Assembly: GCA_019614645.1 (NCBI GenBank)
Contig: JABWDB010000021.1
Location: 372,001 to 436,000, forward strand
Source: Stratiolaelaps scimitus
Taxonomy: Eukaryota > Arthropoda > Arachnida > Mesostigmata > Laelapidae
Direction: 5' to 3'
DNA length: 64,000 bases
Shown here: piece after piece, positions 11,023 to 23,700 of the stretch
Layout of the letters: the number at the start of each line of letters is the position of its first letter
How positions within the stretch are numbered: position 1 is the stretch's first letter
The notes under the pieces: generated by a model
Database searches by the model: none
What the model was told of the DNA's origin: nothing
What the model saw: the letters and a program-made list of their open reading frames with translations, nothing else
Translations under genes and position numbers: made by a program

Positions 11023-13293
11023 ATTTCAACGGGATTTTTATGCATTATTCCACAGATGTTGGCGCCTCTGAGTACCTACGTATCTTAGTCGAGCACTCAT
11101 TGATATCGAATATATACCGAATGCGTCCCATGAGTAGGATTGAGAGCCAGGGATACGGACCATTACGATTTCACGCCATTACTATTAAAACCACATCGAA
11201 CGTCACAAATATCTCCGAATCCACTAGTTTCACCCTAAAATCGGTTCTCTTAAAGATGGCGTTAAGTTTCACCAATCGCGAGTTTGCAGCACGCGGTTAC
11301 GAGACTATGCTGTATTTACTTCTCAGCAAATGCAGAGCGTTTACTTTCGGGAACAGCCTTATTCATTCTCTTATTGATATATCATTATTAACGCCTTGAT
11401 TTACAATACGTATATCATTGAAGTGACAGTGAAAGGACACTCCACAATACACCGCAAACACCAAAAACCTTGTCTTGAATTGGCCGATTTGATGGGTTAA
11501 AAAATAATTTAACAAAATCGGTGCAATGAAAACTGATGCACAAATAAAAGAATATTCATACCATTATTACTAAAGTAGCCTGCTCAAAAGCTGACGGTTA
11601 AAGTGTCCTTAATATCACTCTGCTGTGGTATTCTAAATTAGTCTCGGCGTCGAAACGATGAAGAGCTACGAAAGACAGTTTACTCTGAAAGGATCACCAT
11701 ATCTAACCTGCAATAATTGTGTCACATATAAAATGCGCACGGTATCCAACAACGGAGCCCTCTAAATTATTCCGATATTGCCTGCATCGTTTACTTATTA
11801 TAGCACCCTGACCCTATTGGTAGAAAATACCAAAGCGAATGGGCGTTCTCTCTTGGCTACAAAAAAACTGTGCGGTTGAAAATACTGTTTCAAAAATCAA
11901 TCCACAATAGTGGATGCCAAGCAATCTGCGATGGCTAACTGGAAACGTCTTCAAATGCACCCCTACAATATTAGACTTTCGTTGAGAATTCGACTGTATC
12001 GAATATCGAAGTACTTGCTTGGTCCGGCTTGGCAAGATTCCGCTGATTTAGTGCCGAGCACAGATGTGGTTTTTAGATCACTTCTTGGGGTCTGGACGCA
12101 TAATTCAACCTTCCATTCGAATCTTTCGCCAGTTGGAAAACAAGCACTACATCAATATATTCTCATTTCAACTATGCGTATATGCCTACTCTTTATCTTA
12201 TCATCACCATTTTGCTGTTTTGGAAAAACTTGATACTTCTTAATGCAAATTCATTTTTTCCATTATGTTGTATCAGTCATCCCAGATGAAATTAAATAAA
12301 AGCGGCGCAGCAGAAACCTTAGGAGATAGATATGGACTTGCGTTATCATGATTATGGATAAATCTGTGAATAGCGACTTTTCAATGCAATGTGATAACAT
12401 GGTATGGATATCCAATATGGTATGACAAATTTAATGTTTTCCAACACAGTGCATTCACGCGCGTATTACGTATTTGTCAAAATGTTAAAGATATGTTTAG
12501 GCACAACGAACTCTAAAGAAGTATCCTAATCATACGATGACACCAGTGACAACAGTCGATCTTTGCTAGCAACTGCATAGAAGTGTACGGCGAGGTCTGC
12601 ATTCGATTCGTGCATATTCGTTGATATTAAACAAGAAGTATTTCTTGTCGGTTGGTACAGATAGTTTTGGTAAAGATAAATGAAAGCCTTTCGACGATGA
12701 TATGTATTAGGTCTGTTACAAAATGTTTGCTTTGGACATTAAAAGTGCCCAACGAGGCGAAATCATTGTCTACAAGCCGAAAGTCACAACCTTTAAAGAT
12801 GAGTCGTTGCCGCACGAATGATCACAAATGCTGCAGAGTAAAGGCATAATAATTAACAGTACTTTAATCTACCTTCGCAAAATTAGAGTTTCAATATATT
12901 CGTTATAGCATTTTAAATCGCTTATGAGGTTTTTTCAGTGGACCACCTAGCCTTGCCCAACTCATAACGGTCATCGATTTGCACATAATACATCTATATA
13001 TTATTATAGTATCACAATTGTAAAAGTGGAATAGAAATAATTCCTAATTACTGTACGTTTGAATAAACAACACACAAGGTCGTATGCCACAGGTTGACAG
13101 ACAACCGTTAATTGTATAATAGAAGAAGGAAATGAATAAAAAGACACCACCATTTGGCCGAAAACAGTATGAGACAGGAAGAAGAGGATTAGCCGAGCTA
13201 AATCTACCCCACCCGTTGATCGGGGTGGACAGAACTACAGTATGTATTCATTGACGGTTCAAAGCGCTGTACAGTTCAGCCGGCAAAGCGCAT
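11023..13293. other. Spacer, no gene recognised
   Basis: Open frames of 119 codons (11040-11399, plus) and 107 codons (11910-12233, plus) occur but have no recognisable motif, no low-complexity bias and no clear flanking splice sites. They are compatible with chance in this composition. Confidence 0.45.
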
Positions 13294-14134
13294 GTGCGAG
13301 GAACACCAGCAGTGGCCTCAATACATCAGTCTACACGAATAATATTAGTGCCAGCCGAAGTAGGTAATGCTGATATAACGCAACATGAAGCAAAAAGCCC
13401 AGATGAGAGGAGACGACCCGCGAAGCAAAAAGCACCCGGGCATAAGAACCGAATCAGCTGTGCTGCTGTTTCCTGCGGTGTCAGTTGTACTGGCGGTAGC
13501 AGCAGCAGCCCTATGAGCTGTGCACTTCGACTATGATGTTTGTCTGCCTGTCTGTTTCTGGGCCAAGCACGTGGACGAACGAACCCATGACAGATGCTGC
13601 TGCAGCAGATGAAGAAGCGGGCGACGGGCGCCGAGCGGTTGTCGACGGTCACGCGTGTGTGCGTGCGCAATTGTCGAGTACTTCAGTCAACCAATGCTAC
13701 TACCACAGCAGTGGGCACTACAACGATAAGTATTATGGATAGAATGGTACACAAAATGGTGGGAAACGGAGGCAGAGAGAGGGGACGGGGAGGATTCCAT
13801 CTGGAGTGGGTTGCTGGCTGGGTCCTTTGTGATGTTAACTTAGCCAAAGACATCAGACACAGCCAACCGACGATGATGAAGACTCAAAGCTGACGACTGT
13901 TTGTCTCTCAGGACGACCGCCCGTTCGCCCCTCGTCCCGAATCCAGCCGCGAATCTGTCAGCTGTTTGCGGGCCAACATCGAAGCAGACGTACTCTTGTT
14001 TTACTCTAGTGACTTTAATTCGGAAAGCTGGAAGACTTAGTCTTAAAAGAAATAAGAGAAAAACGAGGGAAGAATTGTTAAGAAGCAAGAGAGAGAAAGA
14101 GAGGACAGCAGAGTGTACTGTACATGCAAAGTAG
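13294..14134. other. GC-richer low-complexity island
   Basis: Composition shifts to GC-richer sequence with CAG/CTG/GCA repeats (for example 13495-13510 and 13590-13612) and several CpG dinucleotides. Open frames overlap on both strands, as expected when stop codons are rare in such sequence. It may be untranslated exon or a regulatory island; no protein family is visible. Confidence 0.35.
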
Positions 14135-14719
14135 CGCATATTTAAATGACTTGCTAGAATTCTTGTGATCTGCATTCTAAATAAGGCATGTACGGACGTG
14201 CAGATTTGACACCAGGCCCAATAATGGCAATTTTCTTGAACTTTGACTTGTACAAACAGGTACCTAATAACAGGGTGTTCCGTCTCTATAGGACGACAAC
14301 ATATTCACCCACTAGTTGGAATTACTGCTTCGCGATATATATGTACACCTTTTCTATGAAATAAAGAAATAGGTAGAGTTGAAAGCAGTGCAAATGTTTG
14401 GCAAAGGCAGCAAAGAGAACATCAATAGTAAAGCGCTGGCTTTCTTTAAGATTCAACGTTTCCTTTCTAGCTACGACTCGTAGTTATTTCTATGTAGACA
14501 ATCGAAGGCAGCAAGCTATGACGAGATGAGAGAATAGCAAGTTTGAACGTATCGAAACTTTACACTACATAACCAATTTGTTATTCGGCAACTGAAAATT
14601 TAATCGAATTGTCGAAGCGTGCCTCAGCCCCTATCTCCAAAGGGGATTTTAATAGATGTGTACGTGTTACTCAAATCTCCACAATATAGAAAAATACAGA
14701 AGCACGCATAACAACAAAG

Positions 14720-14768
14720 AGCAAGGTTCGAGACCCGTGAAGTGACTTATACCTTTGTTGTAATTCAA
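14720..14768 (+). mobile_element. tRNA-derived SINE, copy 3 fragment
   Basis: The plus strand carries B-box-like GGTTCGAGACC at 14725-14735, followed by CGTGAAGTGACTTATA and a TTGTA stretch that parallels copies 1 and 2. Only about 45 bp align and the orientation is opposite to the other two. No A-box is visible upstream, so it is a 5'-truncated and diverged member. Confidence 0.4.
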
Positions 14769-17700
14769 TAGCGGGCTATTTCGTACCGAAAATACTGAGT
14801 TCTGTAGAGTCCACTTATAAATTTCAATGCCCGCTACCTGTCCGAGACACACACAAACTCGAAAGAACTTATCGGGGTCATCGTATAACTTAGCCAAGTC
14901 TGATCACTTCACACGATTTTCCCCCGTATGCATTTACTCTCCCTGTCTCTCGCTCGCTCTTCCTGACACTCCAGGCGTGTCCAATTTAGTCTAGTCTAGG
15001 ACTTTACTGTCGCACGCCGTCGTTGCGGCCGTTCATTCATTCAACCGTTGGCTCGTTTCCTCGATCCTGTCTGCTCCTCCTTCGTTTTGCATGTATCGCG
15101 CCTTTTGTGTCGCTGCTCGCTTTTTTGGCATCTGTTCTGCTGTTGCTGTTATGATGGTATCGCCTGTGAACGCGAGGAGTGACGTTCTGTTTTGTGTTCC
15201 GTTGTTATCTGGGTTATCGACCCGACGTCGATTCCTTCAGTATAAACTAGCGTTACCACCAAAGTGAAGTACGACCAGCAGCAGCGGTGGAAGAAATTGG
15301 CAAACAATTATATGGTTCAGGTTGTGGTGTACTGTTCTTTAGCTGCATCCATTACCACCTGTAGTCAGTCCGAGAGAGGAGATACCGCAGACCAGACAGA
15401 CCTAACCTGTACCTAACCCCTCAAACCAAGACCAATATTGTAATATTAATAATTAATCCGTAAGTGCAATCACCGGTGGTTAGCTGTCTCCAGATTCAAA
15501 TGTACCCGTGATGGTCTGAGTGGTAACGCTAAAAGTACCTTGTTACACTGCTTCGGTAAATAGACCAGATACCGATGGTTCAAATTGTGCCGAAGACTCA
15601 AGGACGTGTGTATTTTTTCTGCCTGAATTTCTCGTTGTAGTGCTATCGGACAACTGCTTAAAAGTGTTTAATGGGGTAAGGGTTGGCGGTCAGCCGCCAA
15701 TGAAGGTGCATTTACACGAAGAAAGAGCTGGTTTGATTCACGTACGGATTGTTCAAAATGATGAAACAAATCCAGAAGATACCCGAAAAAACAGTAGAAA
15801 AGGAGTTATTTAAAACTTTTGAATTTGATATTCTCATGAAATTGTCAATGTAGGATTGGCTTCACCTAATATTTTTGATTGACTAATTATTTGATAATAT
15901 TAGTAAGCAACCATCCGGGCTTAGTGTAAGAAAATCCAGATTCTCCTTGCAGCTGTATCTTAATTTTTGTTGACGAAAGCCCTTACTCATAGTTCAGGAT
16001 AGTCCGATCTGTTGGCCGTTTCGTGTTTGTAATACACACGCAAAGCACCCTCCTCAACGAAGGCATGTCGAACTAACTGTGTGCTATTCGTAGAAAATAC
16101 GCGCAGACAACCATCATCTATCTTAAACACCGACATTTAATAGCAGCGTTTCAGCTCATACTAACATGGTGGCGTCCGAGAGGTTGGAGTAGTTGAAGCC
16201 AAATGGATCACTCAAGCAGACAGACGGATTTTGATTGCGTTATGTCCGCAAAGTTACGCACTCTATGGGCCAGTGCATCGATCACGAAGAAGATACCGGG
16301 GATGTATCATCTGGATGGCATTTCTCGTGATCTTCTCTTGGCTTTTGTGAAGCTTCTTAACGACCAGGAGCCTGCCATAAATTAGTTCTCTTCTTGTCGC
16401 ATAGGGAAATACCTACCTTCATTATATACTTAAATCCCATTCTACAACTATCAAGTCGGGTTGCCCTGGTTCAAAGGTAGTGACTCATGCAGATTATACA
16501 ACTCTTCTATTTAAGCTTGACAAAAATAACCTGAAATAACACATACTTTATCTACATAACCTATTCTGCGTCTTAAAACTTTTTAGTCATGGGTCCAAGA
16601 CTAGACGCGTCCTGGCTGCCGTGTGGATGTGTCTGGTTTTTTAGTTAGCATGAATGACAAGGAAATTATGTTATCAGAGTCTGCAGGTTGTCTAGGCGTG
16701 ACTTATGCTGACGATATTATAATAAGTAGAAGGCTCACATCGACACAATGTTCAGAAAATGCACTTACAGCCACCAAGGTGTTCAAAATTATGCACTTAG
16801 AGCCATCGTTAGACTGCTCGCCTCTCCTCAATAAGGTTCATCTTTAAGCAAGAGAGCATTATAAACGTTAAACAAGTCTCCCAACACTATATTTTATAGT
16901 CATGTACAGTCAACATAGAAGCCTTCTATAGCTAGATCTTATTAATGCCTCAATTATGCCTATGGGCTATGCATTATAGTCGCCGACGTACCACAGATGG
17001 CCTGCTGCGCAGTGATCTGGTTAAATCACTACTTGAAACACAACACCTCTGTGTATTTCATTAATATCTGGGATTCTAAAACCAACGGGTATCAAAAGTG
17101 CCGCCTAAATAATTACATTCAAATATGTTCTTAAATACCATTTGTTGCAACAAAAAATCGGAACGACATGGTTTAATGACCTTGTAATGTATTTCTCGAA
17201 ATCGTGATCGAATTTGTCCACTGTATAAAAACTATTACATGGCATTGTGATGCACCTAAACTTTTATTATATTACTATTAGCAAACAGTATTATATCTAC
17301 TGATTACATGTTATGTCCAATAAAGTTCATTTTCATTCATTCATTCAAGCATGAAGTGTGATACAGACTGTTAGATTAACATTAGGGAAACAATGGCAGA
17401 GGTTTGTGGTGATACGGCAGATAGATTGATAGAAAATGATAGATATGGCAAGCGAGTTTCCGTATGGCGATGTCAGTCCACATACTATTATAGTTACCTT
17501 CCGACTTCAGTGTCGGGGCAGCCACTGCGCTCAAAGTTCATCCGCTACAGTGTATAGTGTCAATCGACGTCATTTTTTTTGATTGAGGGTAGCACGCTTC
17601 TATTCTAACAACTATGCTGGATTATTGACATGTTATTTTTAGAATTAAAAACCTACAAATGAAGAAATCTATTTCTTATTGTAAGTTTACTCACGTTAGC

Positions 17701-17999
17701 ATAGCACCCGTTAGCGGTTATCTTGAGTTTCGGCAGAACGCCATTATCAGAAAATGAATCAATCCCCTACATTGATTTAAACATTTGAAGACAATTCACT
17801 TCATTACCAGTCGACGTGATCATTATGATGTTGTAATCATAATTGGACTTAAACACCATGTACCGCGCTTATTACCACCATGATCCACCACGGCATGGAA
17901 ACATAGTTCTGATAGCCGTCCATCATAAAGGGTTGACCCTTTTTACCGAACTCGGTTGTGGCGGCTGCGGACAGATCGTAGGGTATTTGCTGTCTCAGC
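14769..17999. other. Spacer, no gene recognised
   Basis: A pyrimidine-rich stretch at about 14930-15160 contains many CTC and TCG steps. The donor-like CGTAAGTG near 15461 lacks a recognisable exon upstream. The open frame at 15520-15813 (97 codons, plus) has no motif I recognise. A reverse-transcriptase-like remnant near 16.7 kb is listed separately. Confidence 0.4.
16623..16847 (+). pseudogene. Possible reverse transcriptase remnant
   Basis: The frame contains TYADDIIISRRL, which fits the YxDD catalytic box of reverse transcriptases with the usual hydrophobic residues after it. It is followed by a helix-like stretch (SENALTATKVFKIMHL) placed as in retroelement palms. Only about 70 residues are open and no other retroelement block is seen nearby. 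It could be a decayed retroelement piece or a chance match. Confidence 0.25.
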
Positions 18000-18100
18000 C
18001 ATCGAAGCACGATGTCACTGTTGTTGTTGTTGTCGCTGTTGTTAGTGGTGGTGATGGTGGCGGTGATGATGATGATGATAATGCTCGAGACTGTATTTGA
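18000..18100 (+). repeat. TTG/GGT/GAT trinucleotide tract
   Basis: Consecutive imperfect runs of TTG, then GGT, then GAT occupy about 18016-18085. They extend a short open frame as Val, Gly and Asp runs but carry no protein signature. Confidence 0.7.
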
Positions 18101-18105
18101 TGTAG

Positions 18106-19091
18106 ATGAGGGGATGGTGGATGGGGAGGCGTTCTATTGAAGTGGACAACATTTCACGACTGCTGCTTCAGCATGGAGGGCCATTTTTTCGTCTTGGCCT
18201 CGGGAAGATTCGTTTTCGTTCTTCTGCACTGATGGTAAATCAGTTGGTTGGTCTGGCCCGTCTCGCCTCGTCTAGGGCGTCAGCGTCAGCGGCAACGGCT
18301 GCGGTGGCGATGTCGACGACGAGAACGTCGTTGTATGCAAGGGTTCGGCGGTGGCGCCGAGCTGGCGCCGTCTACCCCGCCACCACCACCACCATCACTG
18401 CCAACACCACTAAAGCCGCGCCTGTCTGTTTCTTGGCTATTTGCTGTTTACTTGAGTCGCGGAGTTGTTCTGAACTCTAGCGTCCCACCCTTCCCGCAGT
18501 CGATAGATACAGAAGTATTTATTATTGTCCAGGAGGTATTGTTGTCTTCCACATATTTGTCGGTTGGTTAGCAACTTCTGCAGCTATTCAGTAGACATGA
18601 AAGAATATAAAAATGCACAGTGGCGTCCACATCTGATTCGATGCTTCGATCATGGTTACGAATGGAACCTCCTATAGGTTACGGTCAGTCCACCGGTTAG
18701 CGATGGTGCATTCAAAACCGCGGCTGTCGCTGTCGACGTTTTGCTCGCGCAATCGTCGCCACTCGCGCCGTTGTATCGCAGAGGACAGCTCTGGGGTCGC
18801 TGTTCGGTGAAGCTAGCCTCGTTTTCACCGGCGATATCGCGGCAAATGAACATCAGCCAAACGGAGCAACGAGATAGCGTAGAAACAGACAACAGAAGTC
18901 GCTGCTGCTGCTGCTGGCACCGCGGCCGCTGCAGTGAACACAGCAGTAGCACCACCAATAGCACGAACAGCGAGGTCAAAATAACAGAAACATCAACAAC
19001 AAATCAGCCTCGTGCCAATTGGTCTGTTCATCTCTCTTTTGCCTTTGCTTCGAGTAGTGTCCGCCGCTACCATTTGTACTGTTTAATATAG
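18106..19091. other. GC-richer low-complexity island
   Basis: CAC/ACC, GTC and GCT triplet runs (for example 18380-18400 and 18902-18920) give long overlapping open frames on both strands. Neither strand shows a domain. This resembles the other opa-like islands of the window and may be untranslated exon or regulatory sequence. Confidence 0.35.
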
Positions 19092-19619
19092 CCCTGCAAC
19101 GCCTCGCCTTGTCTGAATCCCATTGGGACGTGGGCAACGCGACGGCATAACTGCGGTGCTGTAGCTAAGTAACAGCACTATTGGCCTATTCCATTGTCTG
19201 CATCGCGAGCTCAAAGTCAGTGAGTTTGTTGTGACTTACAACTTCTTGTTCGTAGCTATTATTATGCAACATTTGTATGATTGATGTTAAAAGTGTTTCT
19301 CTCAGGAAGTCGATCACACCGCTATTGGCTAGCAATACATTTATTTGGAAAATGTAGTCTCACGGCGTCTCTAATATTGGTTGGCCCAATGTGCATAATG
19401 TGTTTCCCACCTCTGTAAGCTTTAGATATTTGATATTGATATCTCCATCACTGAATACAACGCCGATTACTCATTGCACAAAGTGTGCGCAACTGCTATC
19501 CTACATACCCTATCAGAGAGGATCGTTGACGGAGTTCGTTGACATTCCTATTCCTGCTGATAGAATAATTATGGGAAGACCACCCTGATTATCAGCCCCA
19601 TCACAACTCTGATTATAAC

Positions 19620-20068
19620 TCACCAATCTACCCTGCGGTTGCAAATGTATGCACTTGAACTACTCACGCTACTGCTAATATAACAGGGACAGGTAGCCGG
19701 TGTCACGCGTAGCTCTGGTATTGCTACTTGCTGCAGCGGTAGCAAAAACTCTGCGACTCCTGCTGCGGCTAATTTTACTTCGCGGCGATTCTTGTTGCTG
19801 CACTTGCTCTTGTATGCGATGACAAACCACATTATCTGTCGCCTGCATATCGTTGTAGTTGTTATTGTCATCTTCTCTAATGGGTAATTCACCTAAAGGC
19901 CATACTCGGCTACAACAACAACAGAAGGAAACAACTACAACGGAAGCAACAACGACAGTCGAGAGCAGAGCCGACGGCACAATAGTTGGCTGTTGTCACA
20001 GATTAACTTCAACCGCAAAAAACCTTATCAGCAACAAAAACATAACCTGGAGCACCAGCGTCGACTAA
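19620..20068. other. CAA/ACA-rich low-complexity island
   Basis: CAA and ACA triplets (19910-19960) produce Gln- and Thr-rich frames on the plus strand and Val- and Cys-rich frames on the minus strand. No domain or splice-bounded exon is visible. Confidence 0.3.
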
Positions 20069-20716
20069 ATAGTAATGCCAGACGATGGACGCCTCAACGG
20101 TTTAATGAAAATTGCTTGTAATATTGGTAGTATAAATAGTTGCTATATATGATAGCAGTAGCTGTAGTGGTCTCATCCCATGTCGAGACCACTGCATCAT
20201 TTCAGCCGTTTCTCTGTCGGTCTCTCATCGGTTCGACTTCCTCAGGACACACAGATATAGTTTGAAGTAATAAGGAAGCAATTCCGAACCATGGCCCAAG
20301 TGACAACAACTCCAAGCTCGAACAGAAAAAGAAGTTCCTGTAGTGATGTATGCCCTCTTTGTATAGTACAGCTCTTGGTACAGTCTCTCAGTCTACCATC
20401 ACGATTATTATGATTATCGTCGTTCGTTCGTATTGCCCCAGTCTGGAATCAACATCCGTCCCTAGCTCGGTGTCCCGTGGTGTCCACGGGACATATCCCA
20501 AGGTTGCATACGATAATAGTGCAAACGATGCTACCGGCATTCCGGACGAACGGATAGTACCAGCCTGCCTAGTTAAGGGCATTTTTATTATAGTTTGATT
20601 CGAATAAAATTGATCGTATATAGTATGGTGAACGAACATATCTCTGATATGGATATGAATGAAATGCAAACACGCGGAGCTGACGGAAATGTCTTTGGAC
20701 GGTTGCTCCGGGCCCG

Positions 20717-20785
20717 AATTTATAATATATTAATATACCAATTTATAATATATTAATATACCAATTTATAATATATTAATATACC
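20717..20785 (+). repeat. Three perfect copies of a 23-bp AT-rich unit
   Basis: Units at 20717-20739, 20740-20762 and 20763-20785 are identical by eye. Each begins AATTTATAATATATTAATA and ends in ACC, and contains a short internal palindrome TAATATATTA. It is a minisatellite; the lack of mutations suggests recent expansion. Confidence 0.85.
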
Positions 20786-23700
20786 CTCTCTTTTATGATC
20801 TGTCGGGATTTATTCGGTGAATCCTACCTTACTGTATCGATTGAATGTTTTATAAGCGATCAGTGCCGACCGATTCGAAGGCACATATCTGTGAATAGAT
20901 GCAATTATCTATCTGCCTATATAATAACACTCGTGCACGCGGTCAGATATCTATATAAAGCGACTGCAGCGAATGAGTTAAAGAAAGAACGATGATTAAG
21001 AGGACCGCGATGCTAACGGTCCTATTTGGCATCTGTCTCAGTAGGACACAGTTCAGTGAGTCGGTGGCCTTCTTACCATTTCAAACAATTCGAAGGCGTA
21101 CGGTTGAACGTTTACAATAGTATAATAAAGACGTCTCCCTTTCTCTAAAGAGGGTAAGAGTCATGGGTTTTGCTTAAGCATTCGGTTACGAATGCTATAT
21201 GTTAAGGTATAGTCGAAATTTGTTTCCTGCAGCCTCGCCTTTCCGTTAGCAAATGGAGCCATTTATAATACGTTTGGATTATTTTTAGAGGCGACGGGCA
21301 GACGGATGCCAGAACAGGTGCATTTATAGTAAAACTTTGAACCGAGACAAGCTCGAACACAAACAGTCTGCTTGCGATAAACTGCCCTGCCGATGTCGTT
21401 GCATGGGAGCGTACCTAATAGATACGACAGATTGCTTTCACCCTCAGTGACTTGAATGGAACTGCTGATGAGATCTTGCCTGCGTAAGCAGATCGTAAAA
21501 CTGTTCACTATATTGTCTGAAACAAGGTGATATCCAAGATCGCAATCCTTTGATCAAGCCTCTACTACGGGCGTATGGACTTGATATCAAAAAACATGTA
21601 GATAGCAACATGAACCATATTAGCTGTATCTAAAAATGACGATTAATGGCTAGTTAGGTTCGTTTTATCGAAGTGATGTATTTGCTCAGCTAAGCATAGC
21701 AGAATAAATCGGTCATGATATGCGGCTTATTGGCCATTTTTGAGTACCACTTTATCTAAAGTTTGGATTCAACGCGACCTGACAGTAACACGCTAGGCGT
21801 GGTTCGAATTGGGACTCAAAAGGAAACGAGGCATTGTAGAAAACCCCTAGGGTTAGCACTCATTTCAGCTTAGCTAAGCCTACTTGAGCGCCTACGGTTT
21901 GACACATTGTCGGCCTGAATTACACATAATATATCTGTTAGAACATTGTTTTCATCAAGAAGATTATAATAGCAGAGTGCAAGTTGTAATGTTAAAAGCT
22001 GCTCAAGGACGTCCTTCCTTATTTAGACACTACGTAAAAGGAAAATCAACCCAAGCTAAGCCCAAATTAACCGAGTTCTCGAGATATAATGAGTACCATC
22101 GCCTAAAGGTCACTTTTGACAGGGTGCCGAGATACCGTTGTGCCTCCCTTGGAGGACATTGGTCTTTGAGAAGCGCAATATCCGGAGCGCCCCGGTACCT
22201 CAATGATCCACGCTCACACCCAGTCCCGTTGGCTCGACTGGAAATTGGAAAGGGAGAGAGGAGAGTTCGTTGCCCGAACAAGCAGCAGCGGGTGCACTGA
22301 CATTGGCGGCAGGGAAGGCTGCAAGGCTCGTCACGATGCTTATACTTGTCACTCCTTGAGTTGCCTTCCTTCGCCCCGCCCCAAGGCACCATCTGTTGCA
22401 ATGTGCCCTTGAAGAGTATGTCAAAACTCTACGGATTTTCTTAAAACACTCAAAGATAACACTTCGTTTGCTTCAGCGGCATCTAGTTGGCCTAACCCGA
22501 TGCATTTGACAGCGAACGACGGCTTCTACTGGGCGGCTTCTACTTGCAACTGCCGTCTCGTAACTCAAAGAAATAATTTGCTGTGTTTCCTTGAAATAAA
22601 CAACATTACAAGCGTACACTGTTTAGACGTCGGCTCCAACGGCCATGATATAACCTGAATCACCCCTTTATAATTCGGCATACTAACTGGAATTCTATAA
22701 TATACCTGTTTAGCCAGTCTTGACTCTCGTTGAACAAAGTAAACAAAATTTTATCAAAATCCAGTAATGCGACATCAACCAAGATCAAAGAATAGAACCT
22801 TTTTACCTAAAAAATCTTATAAACGTGTTGTAACATTGTGATATGTTTTGGTCGCGTCGGATTTTGCCTAAATGTAAAGACTATGAGAACCACAGAGAAG
22901 CGTAGAGTCTCAGCTTTCCGATACGAACAGATAGAACTTAAATCACCGGAACTGGAGTAAGCGACCAAAGTTTGACGGAAATTGTCGATTATATTTTGAA
23001 ATGCTCAACTTTTTTAGTTCGATATATGTTCGCTTTTGATAACAATTTCTGTATTTATAGTGCATGTGGGCTTCCACCAGCGACCCAGAATAACTATAAT
23101 ATTGTAAAACCATTCGCAGGCGATTAAATAAAGGGTAAAATTGGATGTCTCCTTTCCATTGTAATAGTCTCGAGAAAAATTCGATGCCAAAAACTTTCAT
23201 TTTTAGTTTTTAACACTCGACTTCAAAAATACCAAAAAATGAAACATGAATGCACACGTTTTGCTTACAAAATTCAATAGAACAAAAAAAAAAAATATAT
23301 ATATATATATTAATGAATGATTTGATAGAGCAATATGCCATCGGTATTCCACAAATATTATCTCTATATATCTACGTTGAAATAAACCAATTTCATTAGA
23401 TAATAAGTTAATTAAAGCTTCTTTATATTGTGAGTCTTCTTTATGGTTCATTCTAGATCTGTAAGAGTTGTAGTCTAAGGACAGGTGTGAAACGTCTAAT
23501 TTCAGGTCTGCGACTCCCTTCATTTTACCGTGGATTAAATAAATTTGTTTCATGTCCAGTCTACGCTAAAGGTCTTGCATTCGTCTTAGAGCGAGACTCT
23601 CTACCTAACATATTTCATCAAGGGCAAGCTGCTTCCGTTAGCCGTATTTTCTCAGTGTATCTTGACATGCTGTACTGTCCGACCAGTGCTTCGCTACTGG

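Noticed and set aside
11040..11399. 119-codon plus-strand frame after SINE copy 2
   Set aside because: No motif, no splice context, and an amino-acid mix typical of random sequence.
20166..20193. 9-bp hairpin AGTGGTCTC/GAGACCACT as a possible microRNA precursor
   Set aside because: The stem is too short for a microRNA precursor and does not extend beyond the 9 bp.
20948..20960. TATATAAAG as a TATA box
   Set aside because: Such motifs are expected often in AT-rich DNA, and no transcript or exon follows.
21884..22401. Overlapping 138-codon plus and 123-codon minus frames
   Set aside because: Neither has recognisable motifs, and mutual overlap suggests composition rather than coding.
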